Positions 1-8,725 of a stretch of DNA of 64,000 nt are shown one piece after another. Below the pieces are notes generated by a model. It was not told the origin of the DNA and made no database searches. It saw only the letters and a program-made list of their open reading frames with translations. The DNA is from an uncultured Flavobacteriales bacterium (lineage in GTDB: Bacteria > Bacteroidota > Bacteroidia > Flavobacteriales > Crocinitomicaceae): assembly GCA_946480085.1 (NCBI GenBank), contig CAMLHZ010000005.1, forward strand, positions 1 through 64,000. Direction: 5' to 3'. How positions within the stretch are numbered: position 1 is the first letter of the stretch; each line of letters starts with the position of its first letter. A program made the translations under genes and the position numbers.

Positions 1-291
1 TCCGTTAATTATACGAAATTGAACAATCAGGAGCTACTCAATTTAAATTTGGGAACGCACTTTCAGTCGTATCCCATGACCGCTGGAATCATACGAATTG
101 GAGCTGGAATAGACTACACCACCAACTTTCTGAGTACCAACTATTTTTCTGTTTATCCATCACTTGGTTTAGATATTGGCGGTATAGAAATCATCTATTC
201 TTATTTAATCAATCGTTACAAGTCTACCGAATTTTCAGATCATCGTATCACCTTGGCTCTGGGATTGTGGGTAGCGAAGAAAAAACATTAA
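1..291 (+). CDS. C-terminal fragment of an outer-membrane beta-barrel-like protein
   Basis: The reading frame is already open at base 1 and stops at 289-291, so only the last 96 or so residues of a longer protein are visible. They alternate hydrophobic and polar residues with aromatic girdle positions and glycine turns (for example SVYPSLGLDIGG), as in the final strands of an outer-membrane barrel. The end is LALGLWVAKKKH. The family cannot be named from this fragment. PorP/SprF-like or other Bacteroidota barrels are possible. The next gene starts 84 bp downstream. Confidence 0.6.
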   Translation, partial: SVNYTKLNNQELLNLNLGTHFQSYPMTAGIIRIGAGIDYTTNFLSTNYFSVYPSLGLDIGGIEIIYSYLINRYKSTEFSDHRITLALGLWVAKKKH

Positions 292-375
292 ATCGTAATT
301 GAGATTCTCCTATTCTCAGTGTTGTTTTTTCATTTGTTTAATCTTTAGTAAATTAGTGCATATTCCACATCCCAA

Positions 376-1137
376 ATGAAAACACTTATCGTCATATTCG
401 CAGTAATTACTTCAGTCACCATTGGCTTTAGTCAAAACGACAGTATTCTGCCCAATTATTATGGGAATTACAGCCTGATAGAAGTAACAATTGCGCCAAA
501 TCTCGAGTGGCAATATGATGATGTGACAATTGAATTTTTCGATAATAATGAAGATGATACCATTGAAGTTGGATCGATTCCAATCGCCAAAATCTATTTC
601 GATGGTTATAAAGCGTTTGTTTTGGGAACCAATCTTTCTTCCGCATTGCACATTTATCAAGACAGCGCTGTTGTGCTTTACGATTTTAGTCTGAATGTTG
701 GCGACACCGCATATTACGAGGATAACAGTGGAACCGGCGGACAAGATATTCCGGTAACGGTCACTCAGGTTACTTATGAAACGATAGAAGGAGAACTTCG
801 GAAAAAAATGATTCTGTCGAATCAGGACAAATGGTTACAAGGTGTTGGTTCCCTGATTCATCCATTATGGCCGGTAATGTCACATTTCGAAATCGGTTAT
901 ATATTTTGTTCGGCAAATCTAATTTACACCAGTCAAGGCAATTTTCATGACTTTGAACATTATGAGCAGGATTGTTCATGGTACTTTGAAATCGGGTTAT
1001 CGGAACTCGAAAATCCAGCAAAAACAGTCGTAAAAACGTTTGATCTACTTGGAAGGGAGACCATTAGTCAACCAAACATGATTTTGATAAATCTGTACAG
1101 CGATGGCTCTACAGAAAAAGTGTTTCGAATAGAATAA
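376..1137 (+). CDS. Exported protein with a degenerate T9SS-type C-terminus
   Basis: A 253-residue protein. Residues 1-19 form a Sec signal peptide ending IGFSQ. The body has no recognised domain; it is beta-rich and acidic (DNNEDDTIEVG). The C-terminus carries KTFDLLGRE, then a short loop, then INLYSDGSTEKVFRIE, which is the pattern of short type A sorting domains of the type IX secretion system in Flavobacteriia. This suggests export across the outer membrane. The usual YPNP entry motif is replaced by ELENPAKTV, so the domain is a shortened variant. Function unknown. Confidence 0.75.
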   Translation: MKTLIVIFAVITSVTIGFSQNDSILPNYYGNYSLIEVTIAPNLEWQYDDVTIEFFDNNEDDTIEVGSIPIAKIYFDGYKAFVLGTNLSSALHIYQDSAVVLYDFSLNVGDTAYYEDNSGTGGQDIPVTVTQVTYETIEGELRKKMILSNQDKWLQGVGSLIHPLWPVMSHFEIGYIFCSANLIYTSQGNFHDFEHYEQDCSWYFEIGLSELENPAKTVVKTFDLLGRETISQPNMILINLYSDGSTEKVFRIE

Positions 1138-1260
1138 AGGGAATCTGAATTGAATCCGGCAATTGACCAATTAAGGTCATGTTGTTTAAAAGATTCCAAC
1201 AAAACTTTTCATTCAAAAATCAGAAATATCTAAGTTTACAGCGTACTATTTTTTGGTAAC

Positions 1261-1998
1261 ATGAAAAAAGATACTGCGGTAAATACCTCAATGACATTTC
1301 TTGGTGATTCAGCCCCCGATAGCCGTATAAAAAGTGCTAGTTTATTGCCAAGTCCAAATTCGCGTTTGGATTCTCAGGTGGAGAAATTCCATCCAATTAC
1401 CGATAAAGATGTGCCGTATCGCAATATGGAAAGTCCTGAAACGAAACGTGAAAGTCTTCAGCGACTGATTGACAAATTGGATGTAAAACATAGTTTGCGT
1501 TATCAAAGAACAGTAGAAGATACTTACTGCAACGTGTACTCTTACGATTATTGCTACTTCGCGCAGGTTTATCTTCCAACGGTTTGGTGGACAGATGAAG
1601 CTTTAGAACGGATTTTAGCAGGAGAAGATGTTGAACCGATCTTTGGTGAAACTGTTGGACCAATTTATTCAAGCGCAATTCACGATTGGTTAGGGAAGTG
1701 GGGTCCAAGCTTTGGTTGGAAAAAAATGACGGATTTGGATGAAATTCAGAAGTTGGTGAATGAGAATGGCGGAGTTGGGATTATTTGTGCCAAACGAAAA
1801 ATTGTAGGACTTTCTGGACATATTGTACCCATTGTACCCGAAACACCCTTCAAAAAAGCCTACCGCGAAAATGGAGTAGTGAAGTATCCTTTGCAGTCGC
1901 AAGCCGGAAAATTGAACTACAACTACTTCGCAAAAGCACGGAAAGATTGGTGGAATCATGAGCGTTATTCGTCTCATGTATTCTTTTATCACGATTAA
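1261..1998 (+). CDS. Papain-like (NlpC/P60- or C39-like) cysteine hydrolase, putative
   Basis: A 245-residue protein without a signal peptide. A cysteine sits in TYCNVYSYDYC (C90) at the start of a helix, and a histidine sits in SGHIVPIVPE (H187) with an acidic residue seven positions on (E194), followed by LQSQAG. This Cys...His...Glu order is that of papain-fold peptidases and amidases such as NlpC/P60. The first 60 residues look disordered (SLLPSPNSRLDS). Inference: a cytosolic or toxin-like peptidoglycan or peptide hydrolase. The gene 59 bp downstream encodes a glutamate-cysteine-ligase-like enzyme in the same direction, so the two may act on related peptides. Confidence 0.5.
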   Translation: MKKDTAVNTSMTFLGDSAPDSRIKSASLLPSPNSRLDSQVEKFHPITDKDVPYRNMESPETKRESLQRLIDKLDVKHSLRYQRTVEDTYCNVYSYDYCYFAQVYLPTVWWTDEALERILAGEDVEPIFGETVGPIYSSAIHDWLGKWGPSFGWKKMTDLDEIQKLVNENGGVGIICAKRKIVGLSGHIVPIVPETPFKKAYRENGVVKYPLQSQAGKLNYNYFAKARKDWWNHERYSSHVFFYHD

Positions 1999-2057
1999 TG
2001 TAACGCTGCGACTACAAACCCGTAAAGAACTTTAAAAGCATAACGTCAATTACATAA

Positions 2058-3536
2058 ATGAAAGAAAATCAGAAACAAAAAATTTACTGGGGAATTGGAT
2101 TAGAAAACGAAACCTATATGCAATTCGAAGAATCCTTAATTGCTTCTGGCGCATTTATTCAAGAAAATATTGGTTGTGAACGCTATAGTATCGACTATAG
2201 AAAATGCTACAAGGACGTGAGTTTCACACTTCCTGTAGAAACTGCTTTTGATAAAAATAGAACGTACAAAGTGAGTAGAATGATGAACAGTCATTCACTC
2301 GATAAAATAGATTTGAGCTGGAAACACCGAACAATTGCGGGAACAGATCCAGTGGAAGACAATCCGGAATTCGATGGGAAATCCATTTTGCAGAATTTCC
2401 TTCAGGATCAACCCTACAATATCTGGAGCATGTTTACACAGAAAACCAATCCAATGGGTTCTGTGAATTTCGATGGTGATTCCATTGAATTTGTAACCAA
2501 ATACTTCGAAAATAGAACTGTCGGCGATTCTTGTGATGAATTGGCTGCAACAAAAAAACTGTTTATCGAAAAACTGAACGAATCGAATGTTCTGAAGGAA
2601 AAATTGAGTTTTCCGGATTACAACATCGGATTCAATATGTTCATGTCGAATCAGGAAAAGATTGTTTTGTTCAACAATGGAACGTACCATTTTCACCTAA
2701 CATTGCCAACGCTTACTGAAAATAGCCGAATTGTTGATTATGCTGATTTCGATGCGAAACACCAAAATGCGATTTACCTGTTGCAATGGTTCGAACCTTT
2801 ATTTATTGCAACATTGGGAAGTCCGGACATTATGCAGGTCATTAGCACAAAGCATAATCTAAAGACGAAATTTGCTGGTGGTTCAATGCGAAATGCCATG
2901 TCGAGATATACAGGTGTTGGAACCTTCAACAAATCCATGCCGAAAGGGAAGGTGTTGACTTATCCAGTGGAAGATTTCAGAAAATTATTGAAGTTTACGA
3001 AAGAAGAAAACATTTGGTGGCGCGATCAGGTGGCTGCAGATTTCGATTACGAATTACTTTCCGATGTTGGTCTTGATTTCAATCAGGAAAAAATGTACCA
3101 AAGCGGTTTCGAATTCAGAAGTTTTGATGAATTTCCCGCGAGCTATTTGCCAAGCGTTCTTCATGCCATCATTTTGATTTGTGAGCATTCATTGAACCTT
3201 CCGAATGTAACCTGGGGACACGATACGGTTGTTTGGAATAACCTTGTGTTCAAAGCATTGAAGTACGGTTATATGACGGAAATTACAGAAGAAGAAAAGT
3301 CGGAAGTTCTTGCTGTATTGCATTTATCTGCACACCAGACTGATTTCAGCGGAATTGAAAAGTTAGACGAATTTTTCTTCGGGATATTGTCTGTTTTACA
3401 CTACAAATACAAAGACAACAACGTTTGTGTCGATTCTATGTACGGCGAAAAACCAACTGCAGCGCCAAGCTGGAACAACTTCAATAAATTCCAGGTGGAA
3501 CAACATTTGAAGCAGTTGGAGCCCTTGGAAGGGTAA
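2058..3536 (+). CDS. Glutamate-cysteine ligase-like carboxylate-amine ligase
   Basis: 492 residues. The N-terminus IYWGIGLENETYMQFE holds the GxExE signature (E16, E18) typical of the glutamine-synthetase/glutamate-cysteine-ligase fold, where the glutamates bind Mg-ATP. Later blocks fit the same fold: FNNGTYHFHLTLPT and FEFRSFDEFPASYLP, the latter resembling the arginine/glutamate substrate loop. The fold joins an amino acid amine to a carboxylate using ATP. The exact substrate cannot be read, and the family is distant from classical GshA. It is flanked by a papain-like protein upstream and a DNA glycosylase 16 bp downstream. Confidence 0.6.
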   Translation: MKENQKQKIYWGIGLENETYMQFEESLIASGAFIQENIGCERYSIDYRKCYKDVSFTLPVETAFDKNRTYKVSRMMNSHSLDKIDLSWKHRTIAGTDPVEDNPEFDGKSILQNFLQDQPYNIWSMFTQKTNPMGSVNFDGDSIEFVTKYFENRTVGDSCDELAATKKLFIEKLNESNVLKEKLSFPDYNIGFNMFMSNQEKIVLFNNGTYHFHLTLPTLTENSRIVDYADFDAKHQNAIYLLQWFEPLFIATLGSPDIMQVISTKHNLKTKFAGGSMRNAMSRYTGVGTFNKSMPKGKVLTYPVEDFRKLLKFTKEENIWWRDQVAADFDYELLSDVGLDFNQEKMYQSGFEFRSFDEFPASYLPSVLHAIILICEHSLNLPNVTWGHDTVVWNNLVFKALKYGYMTEITEEEKSEVLAVLHLSAHQTDFSGIEKLDEFFFGILSVLHYKYKDNNVCVDSMYGEKPTAAPSWNNFNKFQVEQHLKQLEPLEG

Positions 3537-3552
3537 TCCTGATTAAACTGCA

Positions 3553-4038
3553 ATGAGCATCAAAGCCTCCTTCGAACCCATTTCAAATTCAGAAACTGAA
3601 ATTCTGATATTAGGAACCATCCCGGGTGATAAATCCTTGGAACTGGGTGAATATTACGGTCATCCGAGAAACCGTTTCTGGAAGATCATTTCGACCATCA
3701 CTGAAAATGAAATGCCGTTGGCCTATGACGACAAAAAAGAACTCTTGCTTCAATCGAACATCGGTGTTTGGGATGTAGCCCATAATGCAGTACGACCGGG
3801 TAGCCTTGATAGTGATATTCGAAATGAACAACCGAACGATTTAGATAGTTTCATCGAAAGTCATCCGAAGTTGAAAGTCATTGCTTTCAACGGAGCCAAA
3901 GCACAAGCAATCTTCGATAAATATTTTGAGCGGAAAAGTGGAATAAGATACGTTGCTTTACCGAGTTCAAGTCCCGCAAATGCGGCAATTGGTTTTGAGA
4001 AAATTTGTGAGAAATGGCAACAACTGATTGCCGAATAA
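3553..4038 (+). CDS. Hypoxanthine (deoxyinosine)-DNA glycosylase, uracil-DNA glycosylase superfamily
   Basis: 161 residues, the usual length of this family. It removes deaminated bases, chiefly hypoxanthine, from DNA as the first step of base excision repair. Motif 1 is LGTIPGDKSLELGEYYGHP followed by RNRFW, and motif 2 is LPSSSPANA near the C-terminus, matching the TIGR04274-type hypoxanthine-DNA glycosylases. GVWDVAHNAVRPGSLD in the middle is also characteristic. Translation starts 16 bp after the ligase-like gene, so the two are probably cotranscribed, though no functional link is obvious. Confidence 0.88.
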   Translation: MSIKASFEPISNSETEILILGTIPGDKSLELGEYYGHPRNRFWKIISTITENEMPLAYDDKKELLLQSNIGVWDVAHNAVRPGSLDSDIRNEQPNDLDSFIESHPKLKVIAFNGAKAQAIFDKYFERKSGIRYVALPSSSPANAAIGFEKICEKWQQLIAE

Positions 4039-4071
4039 ACAGGATTTTATTATTCGAAACATTAGCTCCAA

Positions 4072-4869
4072 TTGACATTTCTAAACAAACAAATACATTT
4101 TACAGCATCGATAAAGCGAAAAGTGCTGGCTGGATTGATTCTGGGTCTTTTTCTGTCGTTTATCATCATTATTCTAGAACCTTTTAATACCCATCAATTC
4201 AGATCAAACAATCGATTATTACTTCTTTCTGGTTTTGGAATTCTCATGTCAAGCGTTTTTATTGTTCAAAATTGCTTTGAGAATCTGCTTTATTTCAAGC
4301 TTAAAAAGGTCTGGAGAGTTTATCATGAAATAGTTTCTACCATTGTGTTTTTCCTGTTTTCAGGAAGTATTATCTTTCTATATAACTCTATAGTAGTAAA
4401 CAACATCAGCTATACACTGCCTAATCACCTGCTTTATTTGAGAACAACCGTTATAGCGATGATTCCCATTCTAGCTCCTTTGATACTTTTCCTTAGACAA
4501 AAGTTTGGTGAACGCATTCTTCCACCTCCAATAAATTCAATCGTGCTGATAGGAGAAAACAAGAATGAGGTTCTAGAACTTAAAAAAGACGAGCTGCTTT
4601 TCGTTAAAGCCGTAGAAAATTATGTGGAAATCACTTTTCTTAATGGAAGTAAAAATGTTGTTTCACTTACTTTCCGACAAACACTTTCTAACGTTAGTCA
4701 GCAGGCTCCCTTTCTGGAAAAATGTCACAGATCTTATTTGGTGAATACAACTACTATTAGAGAAGTAAAAGGTAATTCTCAAAGTGCAAAAATTTCTTTT
4801 GTTCACGGTAATGAAGAAATTCCGCTTTCGAAAACTTACTATAAGCAGGTAAAAAGAAACCAGATTTAG
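4072..4869 (+). CDS. Membrane-anchored LytTR transcription regulator
   Basis: 265 residues. Four membrane segments lie at about residues 16-36, 43-65, 80-105 and 120-140. After a short linker comes a LytTR DNA-binding domain (about 155-262) with the hallmarks LLFVKAVENYVEITF, RQTLSNV, FLEKCHRSYLVNTTTI and LSKTYYKQ. Proteins of this design sense something in the membrane and bind DNA directly, without a receiver domain. The only start upstream of the first helix in this frame is TTG at 4072; an in-frame TAG lies at 4063. No kinase gene is adjacent. Confidence 0.8.
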   Translation: MTFLNKQIHFTASIKRKVLAGLILGLFLSFIIIILEPFNTHQFRSNNRLLLLSGFGILMSSVFIVQNCFENLLYFKLKKVWRVYHEIVSTIVFFLFSGSIIFLYNSIVVNNISYTLPNHLLYLRTTVIAMIPILAPLILFLRQKFGERILPPPINSIVLIGENKNEVLELKKDELLFVKAVENYVEITFLNGSKNVVSLTFRQTLSNVSQQAPFLEKCHRSYLVNTTTIREVKGNSQSAKISFVHGNEEIPLSKTYYKQVKRNQI

Positions 4870-4985
4870 TTAAAGAGTAATTCCGCTTTATCGACTCGTC
4901 AAAAAAACTGGTTATTTCATCACTTTTCCAGGAACAGCAATGGATTTCACGTTTACTTTGACAACTCATATAAACTCGTCTATTT

Positions 4986-5672
4986 ATGCGTATCAACAAA
5001 ATGAAATCTGTAATTCTTCCTTTCTTCCTGATTTTACTATCTAATTCAGTTCATAGTCAAACCAACGAAATATCCATTCGTTTTATTGGAAATTGCGGAT
5101 TGTATATGACCGATGGGAAAACCAACTTCTACATTGATTTCCCTTATAAATCAGGCGCACATAACTACATGGAATATGATAAAGCAGAATTGGACAGTGT
5201 AAAAGACAATTCCATTTTTATTTTCACACACCGTCATTCCGATCACTACTCGAAAAAGCACTTGAGAAAACTAAGCGGGCTGAAATTCGATCCATGGAAT
5301 ATCCCTGAGTTAGAGAAATTGGGGGATTCTATTCCTGATTTCGATATCAAGGCTTTTGAAACACAGCATAAGGTTTTTGGAATTTCGTTCAAACATTACT
5401 CTTATCTGATTACCTGGCATGGTAAGAAAATTTATCTTTCAGGAGATACCGAAAACGCAGACACCATAGCCAAACAGAATGATTTGGACTGGGCGTTTGT
5501 TCCAGCTTGGTTAGCAATGGATGCAAGAGGAAAAGGAATCAAACTACTTGAACTGACTAAAATGCTAGCAATCTATCATATTGGACCAAATGATCACATA
5601 ACCAGTGATGAAACTGTGCCAACCCTTAAGTTATTGAATAAGCAGGGAGAGGTGATTAGTATTACATATTAA
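4986..5672 (+). CDS. Exported metallo-beta-lactamase-fold hydrolase
   Basis: 228 residues with a signal peptide ending NSVHSQ. The metal-binding motif THRHSDH gives H82, H84, D86 and H87, and D154 lies in YLSGDTE, as expected of the UlaG-like branch of MBL-fold enzymes. A late histidine is seen in PNDHITSD. The enzyme should act in the periplasm or on the surface; the substrate cannot be told. A second ATG at 5001 gives a more compact signal peptide (MKSVILPFF) and may be the true start. It follows the LytTR gene after 116 bp. Confidence 0.75.
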   Translation: MRINKMKSVILPFFLILLSNSVHSQTNEISIRFIGNCGLYMTDGKTNFYIDFPYKSGAHNYMEYDKAELDSVKDNSIFIFTHRHSDHYSKKHLRKLSGLKFDPWNIPELEKLGDSIPDFDIKAFETQHKVFGISFKHYSYLITWHGKKIYLSGDTENADTIAKQNDLDWAFVPAWLAMDARGKGIKLLELTKMLAIYHIGPNDHITSDETVPTLKLLNKQGEVISITY

Positions 5673-5760
5673 GATACGAAACTATCTCTAGTTAATTTCT
5701 ACTGAACATAAATGAATGAAGTATAGATATTGTCACTAGATTCACTTATAAATTTATAAG

Positions 5761-6198
5761 ATGAAAAAAGATCACGTTCAAAATTATGATAACCACATTC
5801 GTTTAGTTCCTTCTTATCATTATGTCACATTAGGTGCCGTGGTCGTATTACTTGCTGGAAGCACTTATCATTTAATCACATGTGAAAAGGACGATAAACT
5901 TCTTGCAAGTTTATTCTTGCTTTCGATCATAACTTTATTGAGTGTTCTATTGCACAGCAGAACATTTGCCTTAAAAGCACAAGACAGGGCAATACGAGCT
6001 GAAGAGAACTTTCGTTATTTCGCGATAACAGGCAAACGACTACCGCAAGAAGTTTCTACTTCCCAGATCATCGCTTTACGATTTGCAAGTGATGCAGAAT
6101 TGGAAGGTTTGGTGGAAAAGGCATTAAAAGAAAACCTTACTCCGAAGCAGATTAAACAAGCCGTTGTGAATTGGAAACCTGATTATCGCAGGGTGTAG
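5761..6198 (+). CDS. DUF6526-like two-helix membrane protein
   Basis: 145 residues. After a short polar start (VQNYDNHIRLVPSYHY) come two membrane helices at about 21-39 and 48-65. Then comes the block FALKAQDRAIRAEENFRYF and a helical tail with LTPKQIKQAVVNW. The order N-YxxHxR, two helices, AQDRxIRxEE matches the DUF6526 family as I recall it. The function of the family is unknown. It stands alone between the metallohydrolase and a small cytosolic protein. Confidence 0.7.
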   Translation: MKKDHVQNYDNHIRLVPSYHYVTLGAVVVLLAGSTYHLITCEKDDKLLASLFLLSIITLLSVLLHSRTFALKAQDRAIRAEENFRYFAITGKRLPQEVSTSQIIALRFASDAELEGLVEKALKENLTPKQIKQAVVNWKPDYRRV

Positions 6199-6233
6199 GG
6201 AACTCGTCTAAAAACGTTTAAAAGAATTTTGAA

Positions 6234-6641
6234 ATGAAAGATAAAATAGGAACCAAGGAAAAGCCGATGGCTTTAAAAACACCTCCAATGTCATCCGATT
6301 ATACAATGCATGTTGATGAGAAAGATGGCAAGGAAGTGCTGGTTTGTACAGTAGGCAAGACGATATTGTTTTACGACATCCGTTGCTTGAATGATTTGCA
6401 TTCAATGCTCAAAGAGCATGGTGATTGGATGGATTTGGGAAGTGCTGACGAGCAGAAACCTGCCAAGGATGGAACAGTTGAGGCTTGGGGAAGATCTGAA
6501 AATAATCCTGTTCAGGGCTGGTACGGACTAAAAAAGGGGCTTCGTGGTCGATTTGGAATGTACATTCCACCATTAATGGAGAAACTTGGATTGGCAGAAG
6601 TAACGCATGAAGCTAGGGGGAATAAAATGAAAGCCATCTGA
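6234..6641 (+). CDS. Conserved small protein of unknown function (DUF6855-like)
   Basis: 135 residues, no signal or membrane segment. Highly patterned: PPMSSDYTMHVDEKDGKE, DIRCLNDLHSMLKEHGDW, GSADEQKPAKDGTVEAWGR, GWYGLKKGLRGRFGMYIPP and a final VTHEARGNKMKAI. I recall a widespread family (probably DUF6855) with the same GDWM.LGSADEQKPA.EGTVEAW blocks, but this was not checked. Its cellular role is unknown. It lies 35 bp after the DUF6526-like gene. Confidence 0.65.
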   Translation: MKDKIGTKEKPMALKTPPMSSDYTMHVDEKDGKEVLVCTVGKTILFYDIRCLNDLHSMLKEHGDWMDLGSADEQKPAKDGTVEAWGRSENNPVQGWYGLKKGLRGRFGMYIPPLMEKLGLAEVTHEARGNKMKAI

Positions 6642-6713
6642 TGTGTCGGTGAATAAATCAATTAAATACGGTATCTTAACAGAATACTACGACGATTTGG
6701 TCAAATCAATCTT

Positions 6714-7454
6714 ATGACAGAAAATAAACTTGCGGTACTCATTGATGCCGATAATGTTCCTTATGCAAACGTGAAAAAGATGCTGGAGGAAATTTCCAAA
6801 AACGGTACACCAACCATTAAACGCATTTATGCCGATTGGACCAGACCGAATGCTTCGGGCTGGAAAAATGTGCTTTTGGAAAACGCAATTACTCCAATAC
6901 AACAATACGGATATACCACTGGGAAAAATTCCAGTGACAGTGCAATGATCATTGATGCCATGGATATTCTGTATTCAGGAAAAGTGAATGGCTTTTGTAT
7001 TGTTTCAAGTGATAGTGATTTCACCAGATTAGCAACAAGATTGCGAGAGGCAGGAATGATGGTAATGGGATTTGGCGAAAAGAAAACACCTCAACCTTTT
7101 ATCTCTGCTTGTGATAAATTCATTTACCTCGAAATTCTGAAAGCAAATGTCGCTGAACCGAAAAATGTTTCCAAAAAAACAGGGCAAGCAAAAAAAGGAG
7201 AACCACTTAGTAAAGTAGATGCTGAAACCATTCAACTTATTACTGAAAGTGTTAATGATTTGGCCGACGAAGCTGGTTGGACCTTCTTAGGAAGTCTTGG
7301 GAACTATATCTTGAAGAAGAAGCCCGATTTTGATCCAAGAAATTATGGCTTTTTGAAACTGCTACCTCTAATCAGAAATACCAACCAATTTGAAATTGAT
7401 GAACGAGATACCGGTGTAAACAATATTCGTCACATTTATTTGAAACAAAAGTGA
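6714..7454 (+). CDS. NYN-domain RNase-like protein with C-terminal LOTUS (OST-HTH) domain
   Basis: 246 residues. The N-terminal NYN (PIN-like) nuclease domain shows the acidic residues that coordinate metal: LIDADN (D11, D13), SDSAMIIDAMD and VSSDSDFTRL. The C-terminal part, about 170-246, has LSKVDAETIQLITESVND, GWTFLGSLGNYILKK and YGFLKLLPLI, the shape of an OST-HTH/LOTUS domain, which binds RNA. This pairing is known from LabA/limkain-b1-type proteins and suggests RNA turnover. A short Lys-rich linker separates the domains. It is a single-gene unit. Confidence 0.88.
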   Translation: MTENKLAVLIDADNVPYANVKKMLEEISKNGTPTIKRIYADWTRPNASGWKNVLLENAITPIQQYGYTTGKNSSDSAMIIDAMDILYSGKVNGFCIVSSDSDFTRLATRLREAGMMVMGFGEKKTPQPFISACDKFIYLEILKANVAEPKNVSKKTGQAKKGEPLSKVDAETIQLITESVNDLADEAGWTFLGSLGNYILKKKPDFDPRNYGFLKLLPLIRNTNQFEIDERDTGVNNIRHIYLKQK

Positions 7455-7560
7455 TTGTAAACAACCTGGCCGATTTAACTCGTTAAAAATAGACTTTTGT
7501 AATTAGCGTTGATTCAATAGAATCCATTAAATTCAACGGTTGTAATCAAAAGCAGAATAT

Positions 7561-8004
7561 ATGGCACTTATTAATCCACACGTTAACTTCAACGGAAATG
7601 CAGAGGAAGCATTTAATTTTTACAAATCTGTATTTGGTGGCGAATTTGCCATGATTATGCGTTTCAAAGATCTACCGGGTGCAGGTGAAGCATTTCCTAT
7701 GGATGAAAAAGATGCAGATAAAATAATGCACATTGCTTTGCGTATTGGACCGAACGTGTTAATGGGAAATGATGTTCCTGAATCTATGGGACCTGTAAAT
7801 GAAATGGAAAACAGATCTAAAATCTCGATAGGCGCAGAAAGTAAAGAAGAAGCTGACAAACTATTTCATGGACTTTCAGCTGGTGGAACTGTAGAAATGC
7901 CAATTCAGGATAGTCCCTGGGGTTCTTATTTTGGAATGTTCCGCGATAAATACGGCATTGAATGGATGATTGATTTTGATCCAAGGCATCAAGGGAAGAT
8001 ATAA
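7561..8004 (+). CDS. VOC-fold protein, PhnB/3-demethylubiquinone-methyltransferase-like
   Basis: 147 residues. Opens with INPHVNFNGNAEEAFNFYKSVFGGEF, characteristic of the PhnB-like branch of the vicinal-oxygen-chelate superfamily, and ends DSPWGSYFGMFRDKYGIEW followed by MIDF. Two beta-alpha-beta-beta-beta modules form a metal pocket in this superfamily; the reaction here is unknown. Despite the common annotation it is not a methyltransferase. Three VOC proteins occur in this window; this one is followed after 30 bp by a DUF1801 gene. Confidence 0.82.
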   Translation: MALINPHVNFNGNAEEAFNFYKSVFGGEFAMIMRFKDLPGAGEAFPMDEKDADKIMHIALRIGPNVLMGNDVPESMGPVNEMENRSKISIGAESKEEADKLFHGLSAGGTVEMPIQDSPWGSYFGMFRDKYGIEWMIDFDPRHQGKI

Positions 8005-8034
8005 GTTCGATGAAATAGAAACGGAACCGTTATC

Positions 8035-8457
8035 ATGAGCACAGAACAGCAAATTCAAGAATACATTTCCACTCAAGCAGATGCTAAACGTGCTGATCTG
8101 TTGGAACTCCATCGTTTGATTCAGGAATTGAACCCAGAATTGAAATTATGGTTTTTAGATGGTAAGAACACTGAAGGAAAGGTGGTTTCTAACCCAAACA
8201 TCGGTTATGGAACTCAACAGATGAAATATACTGATGGTTCAACAAGAGAATTTTATCAAGTTGGATTAAGTGGCAATACAACTGGAATTTCGGTTTACAT
8301 TATGGGAATTGATGACAAGAAGTTTTTGATAAACACCTATGGCGAACGACTTGGTAAAGCATCTGTAACCGGATATTGTATCAAGTTCAAAGCACTGAAA
8401 GACATTAATATGGATGTGCTCTTAGAAGCCATTCAATTTGGGTTTAAAACGAAGTAA
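8035..8457 (+). CDS. DUF1801-family protein
   Basis: 140 residues, no signal. The helix QIQEYISTQADAKRADLLELHRLI and the sheet residues IGYGTQQMKYTDGS and FYQVGLSGNTTGISVYI fit the DUF1801 (YdhG-like) fold, which is related to the frataxin-like/YdeI group. The end, DINMDVLLEAIQFGF, is the usual helix. Function unknown; members are often found near AHSA1, VOC and DinB genes, as they are here. Its last codons run into a small membrane-protein gene 10 bp downstream. Confidence 0.75.
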   Translation: MSTEQQIQEYISTQADAKRADLLELHRLIQELNPELKLWFLDGKNTEGKVVSNPNIGYGTQQMKYTDGSTREFYQVGLSGNTTGISVYIMGIDDKKFLINTYGERLGKASVTGYCIKFKALKDINMDVLLEAIQFGFKTK

Positions 8458-8467
8458 AAGATCAGGA

Positions 8468-8641
8468 ATGAATCCTATAAAACGAAATCTGGTAGTTGGA
8501 CTTTTGATTCTCACCGCTGGTTTGGTAATTCTTAATTTTGCCGGACACAAACACATGCTCAAAGGATTTATTCCGGCGGTAATTGGGTTCATATTTGCTG
8601 GTGCTTCGGCGTTAACACTTTATCAGAATAGAAAACGTTGA
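8468..8641 (+). CDS. Small two-helix membrane protein
   Basis: 57 residues from the ATG at 8468: MNPIKRNLVVGLLILTAGL, then a charged turn (AGHKHMLKG), then a second helix FIPAVIGFIFAGASALTLY and a basic tail QNRKR. Both ends are predicted inside by the positive-inside rule. The frame also extends upstream to 8438 inside the DUF1801 gene, but the ATG at 8468, with AGGA just before it, is the natural start. No family recognised. Probably cotranscribed with the DUF1801 gene. Confidence 0.6.
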   Translation: MNPIKRNLVVGLLILTAGLVILNFAGHKHMLKGFIPAVIGFIFAGASALTLYQNRKR

Positions 8642-8725
8642 GCGAGCTTAGATTATCCGGATTCGAAATCGGTTAAATGAATGCTATAAAAGTGGTAACT
8701 TCGGCTTAACCAATCGTTTCAACCA

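Noticed and set aside
1261..3536. Ribosomal peptide (RiPP) cluster
   Set aside because: A peptidase-like and a ligase-like gene are adjacent, but there is no precursor peptide or dedicated transporter.
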